The notes under the pieces are model-generated. The model was not told the origin of the DNA. It saw nothing but the letters and a program-made list of their open reading frames with translations, and made no database searches. A stretch of 64,000 bases of DNA, taken from Aquitalea pelogenes. Lineage in GTDB: Bacteria > Pseudomonadota > Gammaproteobacteria > Burkholderiales > Chromobacteriaceae. The stretch lies in the NCBI RefSeq assembly GCF_001515305.1, contig NZ_LNQV01000009.1:48670-112669 (forward strand). The letters run 5' to 3'. Position 1 is the first letter of the stretch. Every line of letters begins with the position of its first letter. Shown here piece after piece: positions 56,227-64,000 of the stretch. The position numbers were made by a program, and so were the translations under genes.

Positions 56227-56586
56227 TCAGGCAGCCGCAGCTTTCTCGCCGCCAAACTCTTCAAACGCCTGCAAGGCTTCGGCAGCCGTCATCAAGGACG
56301 GACCCCCGCCCATGTATACCGCCACTTGCAGCATTTCCATGAATTCCGCCCGGGTACAGCCCAGCTCCACCAGTGCCTTGCTGTGGAAGGCCAGACAGCC
56401 CTGACAACGACTGGCAATGCCGATGGCCAACGCAATCAGCTCCTTGGTCTTGTTGGATAGCGCACCCTCGGTATGGGCGGCGCGGCTCATCTGGCCGAAG
56501 CCTTTCATGGTGTCAGGAATTTCGCGACGGAATTCGGCCAGCTTGCTGCCCAAGTCTTGTGCCAGTGCGGTGTAATCGTGGCTCAT
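56227..56586 (-). CDS. Carboxymuconolactone decarboxylase / AhpD-like family protein
   Basis: This 119-residue helical protein has the CMD/AhpD redox motif: ELIALAIGIASRCQGCLAFHSKALVELG, with CxxC followed by His three residues on. Such proteins are thiol-dependent alkylhydroperoxidase-like enzymes or act in ring-lactone metabolism; the conserved CxxC-H favours the former. The start follows GGGAG in a short spacer. The upstream region is very AT-rich with a symmetrical element. It is divergent from the sigma-54 activator gene. Confidence 0.85.
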   Translation of the reverse strand: MSHDYTALAQDLGSKLAEFRREIPDTMKGFGQMSRAAHTEGALSNKTKELIALAIGIASRCQGCLAFHSKALVELGCTRAEFMEMLQVAVYMGGGPSLMTAAEALQAFEEFGGEKAAAA

Positions 56587-56619
56587 TATTGCTCTCCCAA
56601 TAAGTTACAAATTAATATT

Positions 56620-56635
56620 ATATATTTTTATATAT
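56620..56635. promoter_or_regulatory. AT-rich inverted repeat between two divergent genes
   Basis: ATATAT (56620-56625) and ATATAT (56630-56635), separated by TTTT, lie in a region that is almost entirely A/T (about 56608-56636). It is a candidate operator or promoter for the AhpD-like gene. Low complexity makes chance symmetry likely. Confidence 0.25.
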
Positions 56636-56718
56636 CATTGCAAGGCATGCTGGAACCGCGCCAGCACAAAATGCAGGCATGGTAATCTGGCTGCCTTGCA
56701 CTCGCCCGAGGATGACCC

Positions 56719-58134
56719 GTGTCCCACACTCCCACCGCACTGGCCGACTACGATCATGTACGCCAATGGGCAATGCAGTCGCTGTTCCAGCACATGGACG
56801 ACAGCTATCAGGGCACGGTCATCGTGGACGATCAGGCGCGCATCATCTGGATCAATGCCCGTTATGCCGAGCGCTTTGGCTTTGCCGACCCGGCCGCTGC
56901 GCTGGGCCAGCCGGTGGAAAACGTCATCCCCAACAGCCAGATGCGCGAAGTGCTGAGAACCGGCGTGCCGATGCTGCTGGACATCATGCCCACCGGCAAG
57001 GACCAGCTGGTGGTGATGCGGCTGCCGCTGAAGGATGGCCAGGGCAAGATCATCGGTGCGGTGGGCTTTGCCCTGTTCGACCAGATTCAATCACTGGCAC
57101 CGCTGGTGGCCAAGTTTGCCCGGCTGGGCGAGGAGCTGGCGGCCACGCGCGAATCATTGGCGCAGGCGCGGCGTGCCAAATACAGTTTTGACGATTTTGT
57201 CGGCCACAGCAGCCAGATCAGCGAAGTCCGGCGTCAGGCCATGCTGGCCGCCCCGCTGGAAGGTGCGGTATTGCTGCTGGGCGAAACCGGCACCGGCAAA
57301 GAAGTGCTGGCGCATGCCATTCATGCTGCCTCGCCCCGCGCCGGCAAGCCCTTGGTCAGCCTCAATATGGCGGCCATTCCCGACACCCTGCTGGAAGCCG
57401 AGCTGTTTGGTGCCAGCCCCAATGCCTATACCGGCGCGGACAAGAAAGGCCGCATCGGCAAGCTGCAACTGGCCGATGGCGGGACGCTGTTTCTGGATGA
57501 AATAGGCGACATGCCGGCCAGCCTGCAAGCCAAGCTGCTGCGCGTGCTGCAGGACAAGGAATTCGAACAGCTGGGTGCCAACCGCGTGCTGCGGGCGGAC
57601 ATCCGCATCATTGCCGCCACCTCGGCCCGGCTGGAAGAAAAAGTGGCTGCTGGCAGCTTCCGTGCCGATCTTTACTATCGGCTGAACGTACTCACCATCC
57701 AGTTGCCGCCCTTGCGCGCCCATTTGCAAGACCTGCCGGAACTGGCCGAGTCGTTGCTCGCCCAGCTGGCGCGGCACGGCCATGTGGCGCGCCAGCAGAT
57801 CAGCCATGCCGCCCTGCAAAGGCTGGCCGCCTATCACTGGCCCGGCAATGTGCGCGAACTGCGCAATATTCTGGAACGTGCCAGCATGCTGGGGCGCGGC
57901 AGCCTGCTGGACGAAGAAGACATCAACGCCCTGCTGGGCAAGCCGAGCACTGCTGCTGCCCCGGTCGGTGCCAGCTACCAGCAGCAAATGGCCCACTATG
58001 AAGCCCAGCTGCTACGCCAGGCCTTGCAAGCCTGTCAGGGCCATGTGCCCAGCGCCGCGCGGCAATTGGGCATGGGCCGCGCCACCTTGTACAAAAAGCT
58101 GGCTGCACTGGGCATCAACCCAAGTGATTTCTGA
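56719..58134 (+). CDS. Sigma-54-dependent transcriptional activator (PAS-AAA-Fis)
   Basis: This 471-residue enhancer-binding protein has an N-terminal PAS domain (about residues 20-130, SYQGTVIVDDQARIIWINARYAERFGF), a coiled linker, an AAA+ domain (about 160-385) and a C-terminal Fis-type helix-turn-helix (HVPSAARQLGMGRATLYKKL). The AAA+ part has Walker A LGETGTGKEV, Walker B GGTLFLDEIGD and the R-finger region FRADLYYRLNV. The sigma-54 contact loop reads NAYTGA (235-240) instead of GAFTGA. It lies directly before the ketone-body operon, whose promoter carries three palindromes that are its likely binding sites. The ligand sensed by PAS is unknown. Confidence 0.92.
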   Translation: MSHTPTALADYDHVRQWAMQSLFQHMDDSYQGTVIVDDQARIIWINARYAERFGFADPAAALGQPVENVIPNSQMREVLRTGVPMLLDIMPTGKDQLVVMRLPLKDGQGKIIGAVGFALFDQIQSLAPLVAKFARLGEELAATRESLAQARRAKYSFDDFVGHSSQISEVRRQAMLAAPLEGAVLLLGETGTGKEVLAHAIHAASPRAGKPLVSLNMAAIPDTLLEAELFGASPNAYTGADKKGRIGKLQLADGGTLFLDEIGDMPASLQAKLLRVLQDKEFEQLGANRVLRADIRIIAATSARLEEKVAAGSFRADLYYRLNVLTIQLPPLRAHLQDLPELAESLLAQLARHGHVARQQISHAALQRLAAYHWPGNVRELRNILERASMLGRGSLLDEEDINALLGKPSTAAAPVGASYQQQMAHYEAQLLRQALQACQGHVPSAARQLGMGRATLYKKLAALGINPSDF

Positions 58135-58161
58135 AACACAACCCGACCATTCCCGCTAGCC

Positions 58162-58177
58162 GTCTCCAAACAGAGAC
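58162..58177. promoter_or_regulatory. Upstream activator palindrome 1 (UAS1)
   Basis: GTCTCCAAACAGAGAC: GTCTC and GAGAC arms around six bases. It is one of three similar copies upstream of the sigma-54 promoter of the GntP-bdhA-sco operon. Confidence 0.75.
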
Positions 58178-58180
58178 GGC

Positions 58181-58196
58181 GTCTACAAATCGAGAC
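58181..58196. promoter_or_regulatory. Upstream activator palindrome 2 (UAS2)
   Basis: GTCTACAAATCGAGAC differs from UAS3 at one base and begins 19 bases after the start of UAS1, close to two helical turns, so the two sites lie on nearly the same DNA face. Confidence 0.75.
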
Positions 58197-58252
58197 TTCC
58201 CCGCTTTTCCTGCTGCCACAAGGCTTTCCTGCCGTGCAGTACCGTCCAGTTC

Positions 58253-58268
58253 GTCTCCAAATCGAGAC
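58253..58268. promoter_or_regulatory. Upstream activator palindrome 3 (UAS3)
   Basis: GTCTCCAAATCGAGAC has GTCTC and GAGAC arms with a six-base spacer. It begins 72 bases downstream of the start of UAS2 and about 78 bases upstream of the -24 element. Confidence 0.75.
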
Positions 58269-58330
58269 AACAAGCCAGCCTCCCGCCCTGAAATCACGGC
58301 AAGTCATTGATTTAAAACAAACAGCAAATC

Positions 58331-58346
58331 TGGCACGCTTCCTGCA
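58331..58346 (+). promoter_or_regulatory. Sigma-54 (-24/-12) promoter of the ketone-body operon
   Basis: TGGCACGCTTCCTGCA has the invariant GG (58332-58333) and GC (58344-58345) separated by 10 bases. It matches the TGGCACG-N4-TTGC consensus with one mismatch. The permease gene begins about 80 bases downstream. Confidence 0.82.
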
Positions 58347-58427
58347 ATATCAACGCACCGACATGGGGCAACCCCATGATCGTCCGGTCTTGCACAGGCC
58401 ATACAACAATGATTGAGGAGAAACACC

Positions 58428-59819
58428 ATGAGCTTTATCGTGGTCTTGCTGGCCCTGTTCTTCCTGATGCTGGCCGCTTATCGCGGCTACAGCGTTATCC
58501 TGATGGCACCACTGGCCGCCCTGGGCGCAGTGCTGCTGACCGACCCCTCCGCTGTGGCACCCGCATTCAGCGGACTGTTCATGGACAAGATGGTGGGCTT
58601 CATCAAGCTGTACTTCCCGGTGTTCTTGCTGGGTTCGGTATTCGGCAAGCTGGTGGAGATGTCCGGCTTTTCCAAATCCATCGTTGCCGCCGTCATCCGC
58701 TTTATCGGTGAAAAGCGCGCCATCGCCGTGATCGTGGCGGTATGTGCACTGCTGACCTATGGCGGGGTATCGCTGTTCGTGGTGGTGTTTGCCGTCTACC
58801 CCTTTGCCGCCGAACTGTTCCGCCAGAGCAATATCCCCAAGCGGCTGATTCCCGGCACCGTGGCCCTGGGCGCGTTTTCCTTCACCATGGACGCCCTGCC
58901 CGGCACGCCGCAAATCCAGAACATCATCCCCACCACCTTTTTCAAGACCACCGCCTGGGCGGCCCCGGCACTGGGTATTTGCGGTGCGGTGTTCATCACC
59001 CTGGTGGGGCTGGCTTATCTGGAATGGCGCCGCCGCAGCCTGATGGCCAAGGGCGAAGGCTATGGCACCGATTTGCGCAACGAGCCGGAACACATCGACA
59101 CCAGCAGCCTGCCCTCGCCCTGGCTGGCCATTGCCCCGCTGCTGCTGATCGGCATCAGCAACTTTGCCTTTACCCGCTGGATTCCCGCCTGGTACGGCAG
59201 CAGTCACGAACTGCATCTGGCCGGCATGGCCAAGCCGGTCACCACCCAGATTTCCACCGTCACCGCCATCTGGTCGGTGGAAGCCGCCTTGCTGCTGGGC
59301 ATTGCCTTTGTCGCCCTCACCGCCTGGCCCGCCATCAAGGAGCGCTTTGCCGAAGGCAGCAAGGGAGCGATTGCCGGTGCCATGCTGGCCGCCATGAACA
59401 CCGCCTCGGAATACGGCTTTGGTGCGGTGATTGCCGCCCTGCCCGGCTTCATGGTGATTGGTCATGCCTTGCAGAGCATTCCCAACCCGCTGGTGAATGC
59501 CGCGGTCACGGTCAGCACGCTGGCCGGCGTCACCGGCTCGGCTTCCGGCGGCATGAGCATTGCGCTGGCAGCGATGGGCGAACAGTTCATCAGCGCCTGC
59601 CAGGCGGCGGGCATTCCGCTGGAAGTACTGCACCGGGTGGTGGCCATGGCCAGTGGCGGTATGGACACGCTGCCGCATAACGGCGCGGTGATCACCCTGC
59701 TGGCGGTCACCGGCCTCACCCACCGCGAGGCTTACCGCGACATCTTTGCCGTCACCCTGATCAAGACGCTGGCGGTGTTCTTTGTGATTACCGTTTTCTA
59801 TCTCACCGGGCTGGTCTGA
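58428..59819 (+). CDS. GntP-family permease (probable 3-hydroxybutyrate/acid uptake)
   Basis: This 463-residue permease has about 12 transmembrane helices of the GntP/ion-transporter superfamily. Seen: IKLYFPVFLLGSVFGKLVEMSG, TYGGVSLFVVVFAVYPFAAELF, TMDALPGTPQIQNIIPTTFF and a C-terminal SGGMDTLPHNGAVITLLAVTG. Linkage to 3-hydroxybutyrate dehydrogenase and CoA transferase suggests it imports 3-hydroxybutyrate or acetoacetate rather than gluconate; this is inferred. The ATG at 58428 follows GAGGAG. It is the first gene of the sigma-54-controlled operon. Confidence 0.9.
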   Translation: MSFIVVLLALFFLMLAAYRGYSVILMAPLAALGAVLLTDPSAVAPAFSGLFMDKMVGFIKLYFPVFLLGSVFGKLVEMSGFSKSIVAAVIRFIGEKRAIAVIVAVCALLTYGGVSLFVVVFAVYPFAAELFRQSNIPKRLIPGTVALGAFSFTMDALPGTPQIQNIIPTTFFKTTAWAAPALGICGAVFITLVGLAYLEWRRRSLMAKGEGYGTDLRNEPEHIDTSSLPSPWLAIAPLLLIGISNFAFTRWIPAWYGSSHELHLAGMAKPVTTQISTVTAIWSVEAALLLGIAFVALTAWPAIKERFAEGSKGAIAGAMLAAMNTASEYGFGAVIAALPGFMVIGHALQSIPNPLVNAAVTVSTLAGVTGSASGGMSIALAAMGEQFISACQAAGIPLEVLHRVVAMASGGMDTLPHNGAVITLLAVTGLTHREAYRDIFAVTLIKTLAVFFVITVFYLTGLV

Positions 59820-59880
59820 TTCCATCAGGTAATCCCATCCACCGGCCCTGCACTACGCAGGGCCAGACAGGACGATCAAC

Positions 59881-60657
59881 ATGACAACACTGGCAGGCAA
59901 AACTGCGCTGGTTACCGGCTCCACCAGCGGCATCGGTCTGGGCATTGCCCTGGCACTGGCCGAAGCGGGGGCCGATATCGTGCTCAACGGCTTTGGCGAC
60001 ATCGAAGCTGCTCTGGCTCTGATCCGCAGCCATGGCGTGCAGGCCTGGCATCATCCGGCCGATTTGTCCGATCCGGCCCAGATTGACGCGCTGTGCGCCT
60101 TTGCCGCGCACGAAACCGGCGGCGTGGACATTCTGGTGAACAATGCCGGCATCCAGCATGTAGCCCCGATCGAAGCCTTTCCGCCCGCCCAGTGGGACAA
60201 GGTGCTGGCCATCAACCTGAGCGCGGTATTCCATACCAGCCGCCTGCTGCTGCCGCTGATGCGCCAGCGCGGCTGGGGCCGCATCATCAATATCGCCTCC
60301 ACCCACGGGCTGGTGGCTTCCAGCGGAAAGTCCGCCTATGTGGCAGCCAAGCATGGCGTGCTGGGCCTCACCAAGACCGTGGCACTGGAAACTGCCCACA
60401 GCCCGGTCACCTGCAATGCCATTTGTCCCGGCTGGGTGCTCACCCCGCTGGTGGCACAGCAGATTGCCGACCGCGCCAGCGCACAGGGCATCAGCCCACA
60501 ACAAGCCCAGCACGATTTGCTGGCCGAAAAACAACCCTCCGGCCAGTTTGTCACCCCGGCGCAACTGGGAGCACTGGCGGTGTTTTTGTGCAGCCCGGCT
60601 GGCGATGAGGTACGCGGTGCCGCCTGGGCCATGGATGGCGGCTGGACTGCCCAATAA
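59881..60657 (+). CDS. bdhA: 3-hydroxybutyrate dehydrogenase
   Basis: This enzyme oxidises D-3-hydroxybutyrate to acetoacetate with NAD. The 258-residue short-chain dehydrogenase has the cofactor motif [28 protein letters not shown], the catalytic Ser/Tyr/Lys set ([22 protein letters not shown]) and [13 protein letters not shown]. The length and the QHVAPIEEFP-like segment are typical of BdhA rather than of acetoacetyl-CoA reductases. It lies 61 bases behind the permease and 19 bases ahead of scoA. Confidence 0.93.
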   Translation: MTTLAGKTALVTGSTSGIGLGIALALAEAGADIVLNGFGDIEAALALIRSHGVQAWHHPADLSDPAQIDALCAFAAHETGGVDILVNNAGIQHVAPIEAFPPAQWDKVLAINLSAVFHTSRLLLPLMRQRGWGRIINIASTHGLVASSGKSAYVAAKHGVLGLTKTVALETAHSPVTCNAICPGWVLTPLVAQQIADRASAQGISPQQAQHDLLAEKQPSGQFVTPAQLGALAVFLCSPAGDEVRGAAWAMDGGWTAQ

Positions 60658-60676
60658 GCAAAGCAAGGACAATACG

Positions 60677-61389
60677 ATGAACAAGCTTTACCCGGATGCC
60701 GCCAGCGCACTGACGGACATTGTGGCCGACGGCCAGACCATTGCCGTGGGCGGCTTCGGCCTGTGCGGCATTCCCGAAGCGCTGATCACTGCACTGCGCG
60801 ACAGCGGCGTGCGCAATCTCACTGCCATTTCCAATAATGCCGGGGTGGACGGCTTTGGCCTGGGCCTGCTGCTGCAAACCCGGCAAATCCGCAAGATGGT
60901 GTCGTCCTATGTCGGAGAGAACAAGGAGTTCGAACGCCAGTACCTGAGCGGCGAACTGGAACTGGAATTCACCCCGCAAGGCACGCTGGCAGAAAAACTG
61001 CGCGCCGGCGGCAGCGGTATTCCGGCCTTCTTCACCCGCACCGGCTACGGCACACTGGTGGCCGAAGGCAAGGAGGTGCGCGAATTCAACGGTCACCCGC
61101 ACATTCTGGAACAAGCCCTGTTTGCCGACATTGCCCTGGTCAAGGCCTGGAAGGCGACCGGGCCGGGAACCTGGTTTACCGCCGCACCGCGCGCAATTTC
61201 AATCCCAATGTGGCGATGGCCGGACGCATCACCGTGGCCGAAGTGGAAGAAATTGTCGAAAACGGCATGCTGGACCCTGACGCCATCCACACCCCCGGCA
61301 TTTTCGTGCAGCGACTGGTGCTGAATGCCCATCCCGAAAAACGCATCGAGCAGCGCACCGTGCGCGCTGCCGCCCTGACGGAGGCATGA
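60677..61389 (+). pseudogene. scoA: 3-oxoacid CoA-transferase subunit A, with a frameshift
   Basis: ScoA with ScoB moves CoA from succinyl-CoA to acetoacetate. The first 160 or so codons match the family ([65 protein letters not shown]). The conserved ending follows in another frame: [20 protein letters not shown], then [21 protein letters not shown], stopping at 61389. Adding one G near 61155 (GCGAC to GCGGAC) would restore [11 protein letters not shown]. The restored stop overlaps the scoB ATG (ATGA). As it stands the enzyme would lose its C-terminal quarter; real lesion or sequencing error. Confidence 0.85.
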
Positions 61390-62072
61390 ACATGGCCTGG
61401 ACACGCGAACAAATGGCTGCACGGGCAGCACAGGAATTGCAGGATGGCTTTTATGTGAACCTGGGCATCGGCCTGCCCACGCTGGTGGCCAACCATGTGC
61501 CGGACGGCATGGAAGTGTGGCTGCAATCGGAAAACGGCCTGCTGGGCATTGGCCCGTTTCCGACCGAGGACGAGGTAGACCCGGACCTGATCAACGCTGG
61601 CAAGCAAACCATCACTACCCTGCCCGGCTCGGCCATTTTCAGCTCGGCCGACTCCTTTGGCATGATTCGCGGCGGCAAGATCAATCTGGCCATCCTCGGC
61701 GCGATGCAGGTCAGCCAGCATGGCGACCTGGCCAACTGGATGATTCCGGGCAAGATGGTCAAGGGCATGGGCGGGGCTATGGACCTAGTGGCCGGTGTCG
61801 GCAAGGTGGTGGTGCTAATGGAACACACGGCCAAGAAAAAGGACGGCACGGAAGAAGCCAAGCTGCTGGAGCGCTGCACCCTGCCCCTGACCGGCGTGGG
61901 GGTAGTCAGCCTGATCATCACCGATCTGGGCGTGATCCGGGTGGAAGCAGACGGCCTGCATCTGCAAGAGCTGGCACCGGATGTCAGCGTGGTGGATATC
62001 CGCGCCCGCACCGCCGCCCCACTGCATGTGCCGGCCGCCCTGCACGCAAGGGAAAGCGCCATCGCCGGCTGA
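61386..62072 (+). CDS. scoB: 3-oxoacid CoA-transferase subunit B
   Basis: This 228-residue beta subunit carries the catalytic Glu in [13 protein letters not shown]. It starts [21 protein letters not shown] (a second ATG two codons on is possible) and shows [38 protein letters not shown] and [20 protein letters not shown]. Overlap with the restored scoA stop shows coupled translation. It is the last gene of the operon, before a strong terminator. Confidence 0.95.
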   Translation: MNMAWTREQMAARAAQELQDGFYVNLGIGLPTLVANHVPDGMEVWLQSENGLLGIGPFPTEDEVDPDLINAGKQTITTLPGSAIFSSADSFGMIRGGKINLAILGAMQVSQHGDLANWMIPGKMVKGMGGAMDLVAGVGKVVVLMEHTAKKKDGTEEAKLLERCTLPLTGVGVVSLIITDLGVIRVEADGLHLQELAPDVSVVDIRARTAAPLHVPAALHARESAIAG

Positions 62073-62093
62073 GTCAGCTTCACATCAGCCATG

Positions 62094-62133
62094 AAAAAAG
62101 CACGCGTCTGATTGCCAGAGGCGTGCTTTTTTT
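62094..62133. terminator. Bidirectional terminator between scoB and ubiB
   Basis: AAAAAAGCACGC (62094-62105) pairs with GCGTGCTTTTTT (62121-62132), with an inner TCTG/CAGA stem. It serves both convergent genes. Confidence 0.88.
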
Positions 62134-62151
62134 ACTGCCGGCCCGTAAGGG

Positions 62152-63678
62152 CTAGAGCAAGGATTTGACCAGCAAGGCGGTCAGCAGGATGGCAATCAGG
62201 CTGAGCAGGAAGTTCTGCCGTTTCTGCTCGCGCATCAGATGCATATAACCCTCCACCAGCAAATCGCTCTTGGCTGCCGACAAGGCCTCGTTCAGCTTGC
62301 GCGGCAGCGTGGGCAGGGTGGTGGCCCATTGCGGGGCCTCCTGCTTGAGTGTGCGCAACATGCCACGCCAGCCGATCTGCTCGTTCATCCACTTGGTGAG
62401 GAAGGGCTTGGCGGTGTCCCACAAGTCCAGCTCCGGATCCAGCTGGCGGCCCAGGCCCTCGATATTGAGCAGGGTTTTCTGCAGCAATACCAGCTGCGGC
62501 TGGATTTCCACATTGAAGCGGCGGCTGGTTTCAAACAGGCGCAGCAGCACCAGGCCAAAGGAAATCTGCGACAGCGGCTTTTCAAAGATGGGTTCGCACA
62601 CCGTGCGCACCGCAGCCTCCAGCTCTTCGGCGCGTGTTTCTTTCGGCACCCAGCCCGATTCGATATGCGCGGTGGCCACCCGGTGGTAGTCACGGTTGAA
62701 GAAAGCCAGGAAGTTGACCGCCAGATAATGCTTGTCCTCGTCGGTCAGGCTGCCGACGATGCCGAAATCCAGCGCGATATAGCGGCCATCTTCCGCCACG
62801 AAGATATTGCCCGGATGCATGTCTGCATGGAAAAAACCGTGACGGAATACCTGGGTGAAGAAGATTTCCACCCCGAAGCGCGACAGCTTCCGCAGGTCCA
62901 CGCCCTGCTCGCGCAGGCGCTCAATCTGGCCCACCGGCGTGCCGTGCATCCATTCCAGCGTCAGCACCTGCCGGTTGCTGTAGTCGTAAAACACCTCCGG
63001 CACGATCAGCATGTCCGAACCGGTAAAGTTGCGGCGCAGCTGCGAGGCATTGGCTGCCTCGTGCATCATGTCCAGTTCGTCGTGCAGGTATTTGTCGAAC
63101 TCGGCCACCACCTCGCGCGGCTTCAGCCGCTTGCCGTCGATGAAAAAGCGTTCCACCCAGCCCGCCAGGGTGGCCATCAAGGCCAGGTCCTGCTCGATCA
63201 CCGGCTGGATGCCGGGGCGCAATACCTTCACCGCCACTTCGCGGCCACGGCTGCCATCCGGCTGTTTCAGCCAGGCCTTGTGTACCTGAGCCACCGAGGC
63301 ACTGGCCACCGGGGTGATCTCAAAATCGACATACAAATTTTCTACTGGCTGGCCGAAGCTCTGTTCGATCACCTGCCGCGCCAGTGCACCATCAAACGGG
63401 GCGACACGGTCCTGCAAATGGGCCAGCGCGTCGGCATAGTCCGGCGGCAACAAGTCGCGCCGGGTGGACAGCACCTGGCCGAACTTGACGAAAATCGGCC
63501 CCAGGCTTTCCAGCGCCAGCCTGACCCGCTCAGGCAGCGGTGCACTGACATCGCGCGGCACCGGGCACAGTTTCAGCAAACTGTGGACAAAGCCCAGCCG
63601 GGAATGGCCCTGGAAAAAATCATCCAGGCCATAGCGGTACAGCGTGGAAACAATCTTGAAAAAACGCGAAATCCGCAT
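62152..63678 (-). CDS. ubiB: Ubiquinone biosynthesis ATPase/kinase-like protein UbiB
   Basis: This 508-residue atypical kinase-like ATPase of the UbiB/COQ8 family is needed for ubiquinone synthesis, probably by extracting lipid intermediates. Seen: [20 protein letters not shown] (KxGQ motif), the Ala-rich loop [32 protein letters not shown] and ALDFGIVG, with two C-terminal transmembrane helices (about 488-508). The ATG at 63678 gives [10 protein letters not shown]; upstream frame extension overlaps ubiJ. It follows ubiJ by 19 bases. Confidence 0.95.
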   Translation of the reverse strand: MRISRFFKIVSTLYRYGLDDFFQGHSRLGFVHSLLKLCPVPRDVSAPLPERVRLALESLGPIFVKFGQVLSTRRDLLPPDYADALAHLQDRVAPFDGALARQVIEQSFGQPVENLYVDFEITPVASASVAQVHKAWLKQPDGSRGREVAVKVLRPGIQPVIEQDLALMATLAGWVERFFIDGKRLKPREVVAEFDKYLHDELDMMHEAANASQLRRNFTGSDMLIVPEVFYDYSNRQVLTLEWMHGTPVGQIERLREQGVDLRKLSRFGVEIFFTQVFRHGFFHADMHPGNIFVAEDGRYIALDFGIVGSLTDEDKHYLAVNFLAFFNRDYHRVATAHIESGWVPKETRAEELEAAVRTVCEPIFEKPLSQISFGLVLLRLFETSRRFNVEIQPQLVLLQKTLLNIEGLGRQLDPELDLWDTAKPFLTKWMNEQIGWRGMLRTLKQEAPQWATTLPTLPRKLNEALSAAKSDLLVEGYMHLMREQKRQNFLLSLIAILLTALLVKSLL

Positions 63679-63697
63679 AATGAGAACGGGCTTGCCC

Positions 63698-64000
63698 TTA
63701 TTCCTTGGTTTGCGCCAGCGCCGCTTCCAGCAGCGCCAGTCGTTTTTCGCTGCGCGCCACATCGTCACGCAGGCCATCCACTGCGGCCACAAAGCCGCCT
63801 ACTGCCTGACGGCTGGCCAGCATGGGGGCTTCTTCCCGCAGGTGCTCCACCCAGTTTTCCAGCAGGCGCCAGGCAATCTCACCCTTGAAGCCCAGCGAGG
63901 CACGCGCCACACGCTGCAGGCGATTGGCGGCGACATCGCCCACCAGCCGGGACAAATCCTCACCGGCATCCCAGCGCAGGCGGCCAGCAAGCGGCCCACC
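63698..64000 (-). CDS. ubiJ: Ubiquinone biosynthesis accessory factor UbiJ (C-terminal part)
   Basis: These are the last 100 codons of UbiJ, an SCP2-domain lipid-binding protein that scaffolds the Ubi complex. The visible end of the SCP2 domain reads [22 protein letters not shown], followed by the helical tail [20 protein letters not shown] and [16 protein letters not shown], as in family members. The N terminus is outside the window. Position directly before ubiB supports the call. Confidence 0.85.
   Translation of the reverse strand, partial: GGPLAGRLRWDAGEDLSRLVGDVAANRLQRVARASLGFKGEIAWRLLENWVEHLREEAPMLASRQAVGGFVAAVDGLRDDVARSEKRLALLEAALAQTKE

Noticed and set aside
58162..58268. GTCTC/GAGAC repeats considered as a CRISPR-like array
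   Set aside because: Only three copies of a 16-bp palindrome with unequal spacing (19 and 72 bases), lying upstream of a sigma-54 promoter; no cas genes.

Overview
The window looks like chromosome from a GC-rich, motile, facultatively respiring betaproteobacterium. Gene content and protein style (exbB-exbD-lpxK, ettA, lutABC, flgAMN, hom/thrC, ubiJ-ubiB, Fdn-type formate dehydrogenase) suggest the Neisseriales, family Chromobacteriaceae (Chromobacterium/Aquitalea/Vogesella type). That placement is an inference from recognised proteins, not from a marker gene. No insertion sequence, prophage or CRISPR array was found.

Layout. 1-1364 (minus): lpxK (cut by the window edge), exbD, exbB. 1746-15066: mostly housekeeping on the plus strand (xseA, a DUF4442 hotdog protein, gpmI, an EnvC-like LytM factor, a ctpA-type protease, argA, yggX, ppk1, a broken DUF456 gene, ettA), plus an ArsR regulator and a double CDGSH protein on the minus strand. 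15165-18128: a frameshifted nlpD-like gene, a GhrA-type reductase and a DUF1615 lipoprotein. 18279-19818 (minus): lysC, then a tRNA-Ser/Arg/Glu operon with a clear sigma-70 promoter and terminator. 20020-26531: a formate dehydrogenase-N locus, fdhD divergent from fdnG-fdnH-fdnI-fdhE. fdnG is read through an in-frame UGA (Sec196). 26771-35136: a chemotaxis cluster (CheY, STAS protein, CheA, MCP, two CheW, CheD, CheB, receiver-EAL protein) without cheR. 35158-41378: srkA, a small membrane protein, selA, glpM, a CDF transporter, selB and the tRNA-Sec gene selC. 41586-46598: an orphan gene, a soluble PAS-PAS-MCP protein and lutABC. 46720-54171 (minus): an RhlE-like helicase, a CobD/CbiB-like protein, flgN, flgM, flgA, thrC, a small secreted protein and hom. 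54308-56586: alaA, an Mth938-like protein and an AhpD-like protein. 56719-62072: a sigma-54 activator and a ketone-body operon (GntP permease, 3-hydroxybutyrate dehydrogenase, ScoA, ScoB). 62152-64000 (minus): ubiB and the end of ubiJ.

How the parts fit together. The bacterial selenocysteine set apart from selD (selA, selB, selC) lies within about 20 kb of the one selenoprotein seen here, FdnG, whose accessory genes fdhD and fdhE flank it. The ketone-body operon is preceded by three near-identical 16-bp palindromes and a -24/-12 promoter, immediately downstream of the sigma-54 activator gene, so the local circuit can be read from sequence. flgM-flgN have a near-consensus sigma-28 promoter, the classic anti-sigma-28 feedback loop.

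Data quality. Three otherwise conserved genes (DUF456 near 12680, nlpD near 15450, scoA near 61155) each carry a single-base indel. These are either real lesions or residual sequencing errors; three in 64 kb, one in a C6 run, makes error a serious possibility.
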